64,000 nucleotides of DNA from Streptomyces sp. CB02923 (GCF_001905005.1 NZ_LWKZ01000005.1:1-64000); one strand, 5' to 3'; positions 1 to 10,746 are shown, numbered from the stretch's first letter. The notes: generated by a model from the sequence alone, not told the origin. Translations and numbers: made by a program.

Positions 1-125
1 CACTAACGATGCCGGTGGGCTTTTCAAAGGAACCTCGTCCCAGCTGATGCTGGAGACGGGGTATCAACATATCTGGCGTTGACTTTTGGCACGCTGTTGA
101 GTTCTCAAGGAACGGACGCTTCCTT
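1..125 (-). promoter_or_regulatory. 5' leader of an rRNA operon (16S gene lies left of the window)
   Basis: Read on the minus strand, this stretch resembles the transcribed leader found just upstream of 16S genes in Streptomyces: a TTGAGAACTCAA box (98-109), then a segment about an ATATGTTGATACCCCGTC core and a stem-loop around 31-60. The 16S gene itself is not in the window. The match is from memory of actinobacterial rrn leaders, not from a search. Confidence 0.75.
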
Positions 126-178
126 TGTGCCTGTTTCACCAGGCTCTCCGGGCGCTTCCCTTCGGTCTTGCGTTTCCG

Positions 179-433
179 ACTCTATCAGATCCTCGCGGTC
201 CTGATTTCCGCCGGTGCGTTTCGGCCTTTCGGCTTCTTCGCGGTTCCAACCTTACCAGATCCGTTCGGCGTTTCCGCTTTCCGTATCCGGCTCCCTGCTG
301 GAGCGGGGCGGCCGTCCGGCTTTCGCTTTTCGGCCTTTCCGACTCTATCAGATCCGATTCACAGTCCGTTTCCGGGCCGAATTCGGTTCCGATTTTATCG
401 GAGGGGGTTTGCCTTTCGGCTGATCCGACTTTA
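179..433 (-). promoter_or_regulatory. Array of five -10-like boxes, probable tandem rrn promoters
   Basis: On the minus strand five -10 hexamers of the TAnnnT type occur at 428-433 (TAAAGT), 392-397 (TAAAAT), 342-347 (TAGAGT), 249-254 (TAAGGT) and 179-184 (TAGAGT). Most sit in a repeated context, TCTGATAnAGTCGGA or close to it. They point toward the rRNA leader at 1-125. Streptomyces rrn operons are known to use several tandem promoters. Clear -35 boxes were not found. Confidence 0.6.
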
Positions 434-529
434 TCAGATTGCTCCGGGTCGGAATTCCGCTCCTCCGGGGTGGCCGCGGGACGCACAGGCGTTCCGGGTT
501 CCCGTTCAGGCGGAGCCGTAAACGTACTG

Positions 530-567
530 GAGCGGGGCGCCCGGATGCAAATCCGGTTGCCCCGCTC
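530..567 (-). terminator. Intrinsic terminator-like hairpin after rnj
   Basis: GAGCGGGGC (530-538) pairs with GCCCCGCTC (559-567), and an inner CCGGAT/ATCCGG stem extends it around a GCAA loop. It starts 31 bases past the RNase J stop codon and separates rnj from the rrn promoters. Confidence 0.75.
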
Positions 568-597
568 CTCGTACCTGTGTACGCGTGCCCCTGCGGG

Positions 598-2283
598 TCA
601 GACCTCGACGACGACCGGAAGGATCATCGGGCGCCGTCGGAAGTTGTCGGAGACCCACTTGCCGATGGCCCGGCGGACGAGCTGCTGGAGCTGGTGGGGC
701 TCCGCCACTCCGTCCTGGGCGGCCTTGGCGAGGATTTCGTCGATCTTGGGCATCACGGCGGCGAAGTCCGCGTCGTCGATGCCCGAGCCGCGGGCCTGGA
801 TGTGCGGGCCCCCGACGATCTTGCCGGTGCTGGAGTCCACGACCAGGAACACCGAGATGATGCCCTCGTCGCCGAGGATGCGACGGTCCTTGAGGGAGGA
901 CTCGGTGACGTCGCCGACCGAGAGGCCGTCGACGTACACGTACCCCGCCTGGACCTTGCCGACGATCTTGGCGACGCCCTTGACCATGTCGACGACCACG
1001 CCGTCCTCGGCGATGACGATCCGGTCCTTCGGGACGCCGGTCAGCGCGCCGAGTTCGGCGTTGGCCCGCAGGTGGCGCCATTCACCGTGTACCGGCATCA
1101 GGTTCTTCGGCTTGCAGATGTTGTAGAAGTACAGCAGCTCGCCGGCCGAGGCGTGGCCCGAGACGTGCACCTTGGCGTTGCCCTTGTGGACGACGTTGGC
1201 GCCCCAGCGGGTCAGGCCGTTGATGACGCGGTAGACCGCGTTCTCGTTGCCGGGGATCAGCGACGACGCGAGGATCACCGTGTCGCCCGGGACGATGCGG
1301 ATCTGGTGGTCGCGGTTGGCCATCCGGGACAGGGCCGCCATCGGCTCGCCCTGGGAACCCGTACAGACCAGCACGACCTCGTCGTCCGGCAGGTCGTCGA
1401 GGGTCTTGACGTCGACGACCAGCCCGCCCGGGACCTTCAGGTAGCCCAGCTCGCGGGCGATGCCCATGTTGCGGACCATCGAGCGGCCCACGAAGGCGAC
1501 CCGGCGGCCGTACTCGTTTGCCGCGTCCAGGATCTGCTGGATGCGGTGCACGTGGCTGGCGAAGCTGGCCACGATGATGCGCTTCTGGGCGCTCGCGAAG
1601 ACCGTGCGCAGCACGTTGGAGATGTCGCGCTCGGGCGGGACGAAGCCCGGGACCTCGGCGTTCGTGGAGTCGGACAGCAGGAGGTCGATGCCCTCCTCGC
1701 CCAGCTTGGCGAACTTCGGGAGGTCGGTCAGCCGGCGGTCCAGCGGAAGCTGGTCCATCTTGAAGTCGCCGGTGTGCACGACCATGCCCGCGGGGGTGCG
1801 GATGGCGACCGCGAGGGCGTCCGGGATGGAGTGGTTGACGGCGACGAACTCGCAGTCGAAGGGGCCGATGCCCTCCGTGTCCCCTTCCTTGACCTCCAGC
1901 GTGTACGGCCGGATGCGGTGCTCCTGGAGCTTGGCCTCGATGAGGGCCAGGGTCAGCTTGGAGCCGATCAGCGGAATGTCCGGCTTCTCGCGCAGGAGGT
2001 AGGGGACACCGCCGATGTGGTCCTCGTGGCCGTGCGTGAGCACGATGCCGTCGATGTCGTCGAGGCGGTCCCTGATGGACGAGAAGTCCGGCAGGATCAG
2101 GTCGACTCCGGGCTGCTCCTCCTCGGGGAAAAGCACTCCGCAGTCGACGATCAGCAACCGGCCTCCGTATTCGAAGACCGTCATGTTGCGGCCGATCTCA
2201 CCCAGACCGCCGAGGGGGGTGACGCGCAGGCCGCCCTTGGGGAGCTTCGGCGGCGCGCCGAGCTCAGGATGCGGATGACTCAA
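598..2283 (-). CDS. rnj: Ribonuclease J
   Basis: Metallo-beta-lactamase/beta-CASP RNase, 561 residues, the usual RNase J length. It cleaves RNA endonucleolytically and 5'-3' exonucleolytically in mRNA decay and rRNA maturation. The zinc motif HGHEDH is at residues 84-89, followed by the beta-CASP segment with GNAKVHVSGHAS and the MPVHGEWRHL block. The start is a TTG at 2281-2283 giving MSHPHPELG, preceded by a GAGGAG ribosome site; the longer open frame upstream has no such support. It lies downstream of dapA on the same strand with a 113-base gap that holds a perfect hairpin. Confidence 0.93.
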   Translation of the reverse strand: MSHPHPELGAPPKLPKGGLRVTPLGGLGEIGRNMTVFEYGGRLLIVDCGVLFPEEEQPGVDLILPDFSSIRDRLDDIDGIVLTHGHEDHIGGVPYLLREKPDIPLIGSKLTLALIEAKLQEHRIRPYTLEVKEGDTEGIGPFDCEFVAVNHSIPDALAVAIRTPAGMVVHTGDFKMDQLPLDRRLTDLPKFAKLGEEGIDLLLSDSTNAEVPGFVPPERDISNVLRTVFASAQKRIIVASFASHVHRIQQILDAANEYGRRVAFVGRSMVRNMGIARELGYLKVPGGLVVDVKTLDDLPDDEVVLVCTGSQGEPMAALSRMANRDHQIRIVPGDTVILASSLIPGNENAVYRVINGLTRWGANVVHKGNAKVHVSGHASAGELLYFYNICKPKNLMPVHGEWRHLRANAELGALTGVPKDRIVIAEDGVVVDMVKGVAKIVGKVQAGYVYVDGLSVGDVTESSLKDRRILGDEGIISVFLVVDSSTGKIVGGPHIQARGSGIDDADFAAVMPKIDEILAKAAQDGVAEPHQLQQLVRRAIGKWVSDNFRRRPMILPVVVEV

Positions 2284-2301
2284 AAGACTCTCCTCACCAC
2301 A

Positions 2302-2334
2302 CGCGCCACGTCGCCCGGAGGCACACGTGGCGCG
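2302..2334 (-). other. Perfect 10-bp inverted repeat in the dapA-rnj gap
   Basis: CGCGCCACGT (2302-2311) pairs exactly with ACGTGGCGCG (2325-2334), leaving a 13-base loop. It lies 62 bases after the dapA stop and 18 bases before the rnj start. There is no U-run on the minus strand, so an mRNA leader hairpin is as likely as a terminator. Confidence 0.55.
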
Positions 2335-2396
2335 CGTGACATTCGTGCACTTGCGGTTTGGCGGTTGTTTTCCGTGTTCAGTTGTGAAGTCTGTGG

Positions 2397-3296
2397 TTAC
2401 AGCTGTACCCCGCCGGCGGCGAGATCGCGCTTGAGCTGTTCGGTCTCCTCGGCGGACAGTTCCACCAGCGGCAGGCGCAGCGGCCCGGAGGGCAGGCCCT
2501 GGAGGCCGAGCGCGGCCTTGGTCGTGATGACGCCCTGGGTGCGGAACATGCCGGTGAAGACGGGCAGCAGCTTCTGGTGGATCTCGGTGGCCTTGGTGAC
2601 GTCGCCGTGCAGGTGGGCGTCGAGCAGGGCGCGCAGCTCCGGCGTGACGACGTGGCCGACGACGGAGACGAAGCCGACGGCGCCCACGGACAGCAGCGGG
2701 AGGTTGAGCATGTCGTCGCCGCTGTACCACGCGAGGTTGGAGCGGGCGATGGCCCAGCTGGCGCGGCCGAGGTCGCCCTTGGCGTCCTTGTTGGCGACGA
2801 TGCGCGGGTGCTCGGCGAGGCGCACCATGGTCTCGGTGTTGATCGGGACGCCGCTGCGGCCGGGGATGTCGTAGAGCATGACCGGCAGGTCGGTGGCGTC
2901 CGCGATGGCCGTGAAGTGCCGGAAGAGACCTTCCTGCGGCGGCTTGCTGTAGTACGGCGTCACGGCGAGCAGGCCGTGGGCTCCGGCGTCGCGCGCGGCG
3001 CGGGCCAGCTGCAGGCTGTGGTCGGTGTCGTTGGTGCCGGCTCCGGCGACGACGAAGGCCCGGTCTCCGACCGCATCCACCACGGCCCGGACCAGCTGGG
3101 CTTTCTCCGCATCGCTGGTGGTCGGGGACTCACCGGTGGTGCCGTTGACGATCAGACCGTCGTTGCCGGAGTCCACCAGGTGCGCGGCGAGCTGCTGCGC
3201 GCCGTCGAGGTCGAGAGCGCCATCCGCCGTGAACGGCGTGACCATGGCGGTCAGCACCCGCCCGAAGGGGGTCTGCGGTGTGGAAGTCGGAGCCAT
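2397..3296 (-). CDS. dapA: 4-Hydroxy-tetrahydrodipicolinate synthase
   Basis: Condenses pyruvate with aspartate semialdehyde, the first committed step to diaminopimelate and lysine. The 299-residue TIM-barrel protein shows the NGTTGES pyruvate-binding loop (51-57), the active-site tyrosine in YDIPGR (Y142) and the probable Schiff-base lysine in ANKDAKGD (K170). The ATG at 3294-3296 gives MAPTSTPQTP; an in-frame GTG three codons upstream is possible. A promoter-like pair and a 13-bp leader hairpin lie just upstream. dapB of the same pathway is 2.7 kb away on the same strand. Confidence 0.93.
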   Translation of the reverse strand: MAPTSTPQTPFGRVLTAMVTPFTADGALDLDGAQQLAAHLVDSGNDGLIVNGTTGESPTTSDAEKAQLVRAVVDAVGDRAFVVAGAGTNDTDHSLQLARAARDAGAHGLLAVTPYYSKPPQEGLFRHFTAIADATDLPVMLYDIPGRSGVPINTETMVRLAEHPRIVANKDAKGDLGRASWAIARSNLAWYSGDDMLNLPLLSVGAVGFVSVVGHVVTPELRALLDAHLHGDVTKATEIHQKLLPVFTGMFRTQGVITTKAALGLQGLPSGPLRLPLVELSAEETEQLKRDLAAGGVQL

Positions 3297-3357
3297 GGGC
3301 ACCACGCTACTCGTAGCTCACCTCGGGTCGCGCCCCTGGGGAGCCGGGATGTGGACT

Positions 3358-3393
3358 CCGGCACTGCTTGCTCGGGGGTTCAAGCAGTGCCGG
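3358..3393 (-). other. 13-bp leader hairpin of dapA mRNA
   Basis: CCGGCACTGCTTG (3358-3370) pairs perfectly with CAAGCAGTGCCGG (3381-3393) around a 10-base loop. It would begin about six bases after the transcription start predicted from the promoter at 3406-3435, so it would form at the very 5' end of the dapA transcript. No U-run follows on the minus strand. Confidence 0.6.
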
Positions 3394-3405
3394 GTCCGTT
3401 TCTTC

Positions 3406-3435
3406 AGCGTAGATGAACTTCTCAAAATGCCGCAA
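3406..3435 (-). promoter_or_regulatory. Predicted dapA promoter
   Basis: On the minus strand a TTGCGG box (3430-3435) is followed after 18 bases by TACGCT (3406-3411), a good vegetative-sigma pair for Streptomyces. Transcription would start near 3399, about 100 bases before the dapA start codon. Confidence 0.5.
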
Positions 3436-3455
3436 TACGGACACCGGGCACGTCT

Positions 3456-3498
3456 GTGCGGTCCGGTACGGCCCCGGAAGGCCGTGGCCGGTCCGCAC
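3456..3498 (-). terminator. Terminator-like hairpin after thyX
   Basis: GTGCGGTCCGG...ACGGCC pairs with GGCCGTGGCCGGTCCGCAC with one mismatch and one bulge. It lies 34 bases downstream of the thyX stop codon and just upstream of the predicted dapA promoter. Confidence 0.65.
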
Positions 3499-3532
3499 AC
3501 CGGTCCGGCGGGTCGCCGCCGGGGACGGTTCC

Positions 3533-4291
3533 TTACGGGGCGATACGCCCGTTGGCGTTGAACGCGGCGTGGGTGAGGGGCATCAGCCGGGCCCAGTGGG
3601 CCTCCATCCGCTCGCCGACCATCTCGATCTCGCGCTGCGGGAAGGAGGGCACGGCCGCGAGCTCGTGCTGCGTGCGCAGTCCGAGGAAATGCATCAGCGA
3701 ACGGGCGTTGCAGGTCGCGTACATGGACGAGAACAGGCCGACCGGCAGGACCGCGCGGGCCACCTCACGGGCGACGCCGGCGGCCAGCATCTCCTGGTAC
3801 GCCTCGTACGCCTGCCGGTAGGAGTCCTCCATGACCTTGCCGGTGAGCGCGTGCTGCTCGGGGGTGCCCGCGACGAACTCGTACTTGCCGGGACGGCCCT
3901 GCTGGACCAGCTTGCGGGACTCGGAGGGGACGTAGAAGGTCGGCTCCAGCTGGCGGTAGCGGCCGGACTCCTCGTTGTACGACCAGCCGACGCGGTGCCG
4001 CATGAACTCGCGGAAGACGAAGATCGGCGCACTGATGAAGAAGGTCATCGAGTTGTGCTCGAAGGGGCTGCCGTGCCGGTCCCGCATCAGGTAGTTGATC
4101 AGGCCCTTGGAGCGCTCCGGGTCCTTCTGCAGCTCCTCCAGCGACTGCTCGCCCGCGGTGGAGACACGGGCCGCCCACAGCACGTCGCTGTCCGCGGCGC
4201 TGTGCTTGACCAGCTCGACCGTCACCTCGCTCCGGAAGCTGGGGGCTGTGCCTTCGGAGCTTTCGATGCTCTCGGCGGGGGTAGGGGACAC
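3533..4291 (-). CDS. thyX: Flavin-dependent thymidylate synthase
   Basis: Makes dTMP from dUMP using FAD, NADPH and methylene-tetrahydrofolate. The 252-residue protein carries the ThyX signature RHRVGWSYNEESGRY at residues 98-112 and the family's substrate-binding segments (MRDRHGSPFEHN, 69-80). The GTG at 4289-4291 is preceded by GGAAGGA at a good distance; the open frame continues upstream but without a ribosome site. A TAGGCT box at 4329-4334 is a candidate -10. Confidence 0.92.
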   Translation of the reverse strand: MSPTPAESIESSEGTAPSFRSEVTVELVKHSAADSDVLWAARVSTAGEQSLEELQKDPERSKGLINYLMRDRHGSPFEHNSMTFFISAPIFVFREFMRHRVGWSYNEESGRYRQLEPTFYVPSESRKLVQQGRPGKYEFVAGTPEQHALTGKVMEDSYRQAYEAYQEMLAAGVAREVARAVLPVGLFSSMYATCNARSLMHFLGLRTQHELAAVPSFPQREIEMVGERMEAHWARLMPLTHAAFNANGRIAP

Positions 4292-4328
4292 CGACGGTTC
4301 CTTCCGTTCATTCCACGTGGCGCGCCCC

Positions 4329-4334
4329 AGCCTA
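4329..4334 (-). promoter_or_regulatory. Candidate -10 box for thyX
   Basis: TAGGCT on the minus strand, 38 bases ahead of the thyX GTG. No convincing -35 element is visible, so this is a weak call. Confidence 0.3.
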
Positions 4335-4525
4335 CGGCCCGCCACCGACAGTCCAGGAAATACGGCGGGATACCGCGTACCGTACAAAAACGGACTCTGT
4401 CGTGCCCGGCTCGGCCTGTGGTTGATATTTTTCACAGAACTTGCAGAAAACGGGCACCAAACGGACGCGGCAGACGTCTAACCCTGTGACAGTGCCCACT
4501 TCGAGGTTCCAAGGAGAGCCCGCTA

Positions 4526-4765
4526 ATGTTCCGCCGGCGAGAGCCCGTTCCGTTCGCCTTTGTCGCCGAGGCAGACCGGTTCCGCAGCAATGTCGCGCCC
4601 CCGCCCCGAGAACGCGTCAGTCGTGCCCAGCTCGCGGGCCGGTCACTGATCGGCCTGACGGTCGTCGGCGGTCTCGCCGGCGCCCTGCTGCTCGGCGTCC
4701 CGGCGCTCCAGCAGGAGACCGGCGGCGTCGGCACGCACCAGTCCGAGGCGTCGCACGGCCGCTGA
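4526..4765 (+). CDS. Small single-pass membrane protein, function unknown
   Basis: A 79-residue protein with a strong ribosome site (AAGGAGA, eight bases before the ATG). The N-terminus is charged (MFRRREPVPFAF), residues about 38-60 form one hydrophobic helix rich in Leu, Gly and Ala (LIGLTVVGGLAGALLLGV), and the last 18 residues are polar. A strong terminator follows immediately, so it looks like a single-gene transcript divergent from thyX. I recall similar short proteins near thyX in other Streptomyces but know no function. Confidence 0.75.
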   Translation: MFRRREPVPFAFVAEADRFRSNVAPPPRERVSRAQLAGRSLIGLTVVGGLAGALLLGVPALQQETGGVGTHQSEASHGR

Positions 4766-4770
4766 CCCGG

Positions 4771-4809
4771 CCGGACGGCCCGCGCGCCATCGACGCGCGG
4801 GCCGTCCGG
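4771..4809 (+). terminator. Strong terminator hairpin after the small membrane protein gene
   Basis: A perfect 16-bp stem, 4771-4786 with 4794-4809 and a 7-base loop, starts six bases after the stop codon at 4763-4765. Confidence 0.8.
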
Positions 4810-4890
4810 CACGAAGTGGTTCCGGCACGTAAGTCTCGATAACCTCACCGGTCACAGCCTTCGTCTGCGTGCCTGGAGTGAGGACCCGCC

Positions 4891-5442
4891 GTGCCCCTGA
4901 CCATCCTGACGGCCGACCGCGACCTCGACGACCGGGCCGCCGACGCCGTCCCGCTGCCCCATGCCGGGGCCGACCACTGGCGCCGTCCCTACCGTCCGGG
5001 CCCCGGACGGGTGGGGGCGGCCGCCGTGTCTCTGCTGCTGGCCTCGTTCGTCCTGCTGTCCGCGGTGATCATCGTCGCCGCGGGCGCGCTGCCCGCCGCC
5101 GTCATCTGCTCCGGTGTCGCGGTCCTGATCATCGCGCTCGCGCTGCGTTTCCTGCGGGTGGGGGTGTGGGTGAGCGCCCACGGCCTGCGCCAGGTGGAGC
5201 TGCTGCGCACGACGACGCTGCGCTGGAGCGAGGTCGCCGCGGTCCGTACGGTCCAGCGGCCGGTGCGCTGGCTGGGTCTGCCGCGGACCGTGCAGGGCCA
5301 GGCGCTGGTCGTCGACCGGCAGGGTGGCTCTTCGCTGCGGACGCTGGTCACGGACCACAACGGGGACTTCCTCGCGCGTCCCGAGGCGTTCGAGCGGGCC
5401 GCGGACGTGCTGGAGGCGTGGGCCGCGGAGTACCGCCGGTAG
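4891..5442 (+). CDS. PH-domain-type integral membrane protein
   Basis: 183 residues with a polar N-terminus, two hydrophobic helices close together (about residues 42-66 and 67-88) and a C-terminal soluble part (GVWVSAHGLRQVELL... RWSEVAAVRTV) typical of the bacterial PH-like membrane proteins of actinobacteria. The role of this family is not established. The GTG start has a GTGAGGA ribosome site. It converges with the TPR gene on the other strand, and a shared hairpin lies between them. Confidence 0.75.
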   Translation: MPLTILTADRDLDDRAADAVPLPHAGADHWRRPYRPGPGRVGAAAVSLLLASFVLLSAVIIVAAGALPAAVICSGVAVLIIALALRFLRVGVWVSAHGLRQVELLRTTTLRWSEVAAVRTVQRPVRWLGLPRTVQGQALVVDRQGGSSLRTLVTDHNGDFLARPEAFERAADVLEAWAAEYRR

Positions 5443-5490
5443 ACGCCGCCGGGGCCGGCTCCTGGAGTGGAACCGGCCCCGGTGGGCGTC
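5442..5490. terminator. Hairpin between convergent genes
   Basis: GACGCC...CCGGGGCCGG (from 5442) pairs with CCGGCCCCGG...GGCGTC (to 5490) with small interruptions. It begins at the stop of the PH-type gene and probably terminates both directions. Confidence 0.65.
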
Positions 5491-5565
5491 GCCGAACGTA
5501 CGCCCCGGACCCGTACAGCTCAGGCCCGTACAGCTTGGACGTCGTACGGCCCGGACCCGTACGGC

Positions 5566-6018
5566 TCAGACCCGTACGGGTTTGCCGTCGTGCAGGGCGA
5601 TGGCCCGCTGCATCGCCTTACGGGCCCGCGGGGTGTCCCGCGCGTCGTGGTAGGCGACCGCCAGCCGGAACCAGGCGCGCCAGTCCTCCGGCGCCCGCTC
5701 GGTCTCGGCGCGGCGCCGGTCGAAGACCTCGTCGGCGGAGTCCCGGTCGATGCGTCCGCCCGGGGTGCGCTTCAGTTCGTCGACCGGCAGCCCGCCCTCG
5801 GCCTCCAGCTCGCGCGCCAGCCGGCCGGCCTTGCGCGCGAACTGGGTGGTGTGCCAGAGGAACCACACGCCGATGAACGGCAGGATCAGGACGGCGACGC
5901 CGAACGCGACGGTCAGTACGGTGCCCTGCTCGATGAGCAGGACGCCGCGGCTGCCGACGAGGCCGAAGTAGACGACCAGGATCGCCGCGAGGACGCAGTA
6001 GGTGATCTTTGCACGCAC
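5566..6018 (-). CDS. Membrane-anchored TPR-like protein
   Basis: 150 residues with two N-terminal membrane helices (about 5-26 and 32-56) followed by a helical cytoplasmic part. The C-terminal segment with APEDWRAWFRLAVAYHDARD and RARKAMQRAIAL has the pattern of a tetratricopeptide helix pair. It begins with GTG 15 bases after the dapB stop codon, so it is probably co-transcribed with dapB. No enzymatic motif is visible and its partner is unknown. Confidence 0.72.
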   Translation of the reverse strand: MRAKITYCVLAAILVVYFGLVGSRGVLLIEQGTVLTVAFGVAVLILPFIGVWFLWHTTQFARKAGRLARELEAEGGLPVDELKRTPGGRIDRDSADEVFDRRRAETERAPEDWRAWFRLAVAYHDARDTPRARKAMQRAIALHDGKPVRV

Positions 6019-6033
6019 GCTCGGTTCTGCCCG

Positions 6034-8232
<2,199 letters not shown>

Positions 8233-8236
<4 letters not shown>

Positions 8237-10446
8237 TTGGCGGCGTCGTCCTTCGCGTCGTCGTCTTCGCCCTCGATGACCGGGGCCAGCGACAGCTTGC
8301 CGCGCTGGTCGATCTCGGCGATCTCCACCTGGACCTTGGCACCCACGGCGAGCACGTCCTCGACGTTCTCGACGCGCTTGCCGCCGGCCAGCTTGCGGAT
8401 CTGCGAGATGTGCAGCAGACCGTCCTTGCCCGGGAGCAGGGACACGAACGCACCGAAGGTCGTGGTCTTGACGACCGTGCCCAGGTAGCGCTCGCCGACC
8501 TCCGGCATGGTCGGGTTGGCGATGCCGTTGATCGTGGCGCGGGCGGCCTCGGCGGCCGGGCCGTCGGCGGCACCGATGTAGATGGTGCCGTCGTCCTCGA
8601 TCGTGATGTCGGCGCCGGTGTCCTCCTGGATCTGGTTGATCATCTTGCCCTTGGGGCCGATGACCTCACCGATCTTGTCCACCGGGATCTTGACGGTGAT
8701 GATGCGCGGCGCGTTCGGGGACATCTCGTCCGGAACGTCGATCGCCTCGTTCATCACGTCGAGGATGTGCAGACGGGCGTCGCGGGCCTGCTTGAGGGCC
8801 GCGGCCAGCACGGACGCCGGGATGCCGTCCAGCTTGGTGTCCAGCTGCAGGGCGGTGACGAACTGCTTCGTACCGGCGACCTTGAAGTCCATGTCGCCGA
8901 ACGCGTCCTCCGCACCGAGGATGTCGGTGAGGGCGACGTAGTGCGTCTTGCCGTCGATCTCCTGGGAGATCAGGCCCATGGCGATGCCGGCGACCGGGGC
9001 CTTGAGCGGCACACCGGCGTTCAGCAGCGACATCGTCGAGGCGCAGACCGAGCCCATCGAGGTCGAGCCGTTGGAGCCCAGCGCCTCGGAGACCTGGCGG
9101 ATCGCGTACGGGAACTCCTCGCGCGTCGGCAGCACCGGCACGATGGCACGCTCGGCGAGCGCGCCGTGGCCGATCTCGCGGCGCTTGGGCGAGCCCACGC
9201 GGCCGGTCTCGCCGACCGAGTACGGCGGGAAGTTGTAGTTGTGCATGTAGCGCTTGCGGGTCACCGGGGAAAGGGTGTCCAGCTGCTGCTCCATGCGGAG
9301 CATGTTCAGGGTGGTGACGCCCAGGATCTGGGTCTCGCCACGCTCGAACAGCGCCGAGCCGTGCACGCGCGGGATCGCCTCGACCTCGGCGGCGAGGGTA
9401 CGGATGTCCGTGACGCCACGGCCGTCGATGCGGACCTTGTCCTTGATGACGCGCTCACGCACGAGGGACTTGGTCAGCGCGCGGTAGGCGGCGGAGATCT
9501 CCTTCTCGCGGCCCTCGAACTGCGGCAGCAGCTTCTCGGCGGCCACGGCCTTGACGCGGTCCAGCTCGGCCTCGCGGTCCTGCTTGCCCGCGATGGTCAG
9601 CGCCTGCGCCAGCTCGCCCTTGACGGCGGCGGTCAGCGCCTCCAGGACGTCGTCCTGGAACTCCAGGAAGACCGGGAACTCGCCGACCGGCTTCGCGGCC
9701 TTGGCGGCCAGGTCCGACTGGGCCTTGCACAGCGCCTTGATGAAGGGCTTGGCGGCCTCCAGACCGGCGGCGACGACCTCCTCGGTGGGGGCCTCGGCGC
9801 CGTCCTTGACCAGCTGGATGGTCTTCTCGGTGGCCTCGGCCTCGACCATCATGATCGCGACGTCGCCGTCCGGGAGGACACGGCCGGCGACGACCATGTC
9901 GAAGACCGCGTTCTCCAGCTCGGTGTGGGTCGGGAAGGCGACCCACTGGCCGTTGATCAGTGCGACGCGGGTGCCGCCGATCGGGCCGGAGAAGGGCAGG
10001 CCGGCCAGCTGCGTGGAGCAGGAGGCGGCGTTGATGGCGACCACGTCGTAGAGGTGGTCGGGGTTGAGGGCCATGATCGTCTCGACGATCTGGATCTCGT
10101 TGCGCAGGCCCTTCTTGAAGGAGGGGCGCAGCGGCCGGTCGATCAGGCGGCAGGTGAGGACCGCGTCCTCGGAGGGCCGGCCCTCACGGCGGAAGAAGGA
10201 GCCGGGGATCTTGCCGGCCGCGTACATGCGCTCTTCGACGTCCACCGTCAGGGGGAAGAAGTCGAGCTGGTCCTTGGGCGTCTTGGACGCGCTGGTGGCC
10301 GACAGCACCATGGTGTCGTCGTCCAGGTACGCAACGGCGGAGCCGGCGGCCTGCTTGGCCAGGCGGCCCGTCTCGAAGCGGATGGTGCGGGTGCCGAAGG
10401 AGCCGTTGTCGATGACGGCCTCGGCGTAGTGGGTCTCGTTCTCCAC
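8233..10446 (-). CDS. pnp: Polyribonucleotide nucleotidyltransferase (PNPase)
   Basis: Phosphorolytic 3'-5' exoribonuclease that also adds 3' tails to RNA in Streptomyces. 737 residues: two RNase PH domains joined by an alpha-helical domain, then a KH domain ([16 protein letters not shown]) and an S1 domain ([20 protein letters not shown]) near the C-terminus. The GTG at 10444-10446 has a GAGGAG ribosome site; the open frame extends nine codons further upstream without one. It lies downstream of rpsO, with a large structured intergenic region between them. Confidence 0.95.
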
Positions 10447-10469
10447 CAGGAATATCTCCTCGTCTGCGT

Positions 10470-10490
10470 CCACCGCCCGTGTGGCGGTGG
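10470..10490 (-). other. 8-bp hairpin just upstream of the pnp ribosome site
   Basis: CCACCGCC (10470-10477) pairs exactly with GGCGGTGG (10483-10490) around a 5-base loop, about 15 bases ahead of the pnp ribosome site. Confidence 0.55.
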
Positions 10491-10499
10491 ACCTTCGTC

Positions 10500-10621
10500 G
10501 GTGGAGCGCCGGGGTTGCGGGCCGGTCTTCGATCGAAGCACCCGGATACGGGGTCGCGCGGTTCGTCCGCGCGCCATCCGGGGGCCACTACCGAGGACCG
10601 GCGGCTGAAAGGCGCTCCACC
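10500..10621 (-). other. Multi-stem rpsO-pnp intergenic structure
   Basis: Four nested pairings fold 122 bases. Stem A: 10500-10510 with 10611-10621, 11 bp exact. Stem B: 10521-10531 with 10592-10602, one mismatch. Stem C: CCCGGAT 10541-10547 with ATCCGGG 10576-10582. Stem D: CGCGCGG 10555-10561 with CCGCGCG 10567-10573. The rpsO-pnp intergenic hairpin of other bacteria, including Streptomyces, is an RNase III target. Confidence 0.75.
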
Positions 10622-10703
10622 TCTTCGCTATGGCGTTATGGGACCAGACTACAAAGCTCCGGTCCACCGGGCAGTGGACCGAACGTCTGGCGCGTACGGC
10701 AAA

Positions 10704-10735
10704 GGGAGCGGCCCCCGGGTGTGGGAACCGCTCCC
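10704..10735 (-). terminator. Hairpin after rpsO
   Basis: GGGAGCGG (10704-10711) pairs with CCGCTCCC (10728-10735), and TTT follows the stem on the minus strand. It lies 11 bases after the rpsO stop codon and could end or attenuate the transcript before pnp. Confidence 0.65.
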
Positions 10736-10746
10736 TTCACGACGTC

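Noticed and set aside
439..2874. 811-codon plus-strand open frame opposite rnj
   Set aside because: It is antisense to RNase J and dapA, has the His/Asp/Gly/Val-rich composition of a GC-bias shadow, and has no ribosome site or known domain.
3307..3498. 63-codon minus-strand open frame ahead of dapA
   Set aside because: It overlaps the predicted promoter and leader hairpin of dapA and has no ribosome site.
2284..3532. Lysine riboswitch controlling dapA
   Set aside because: The leader is about 100 bases with a single hairpin, too short and simple for the lysine aptamer.
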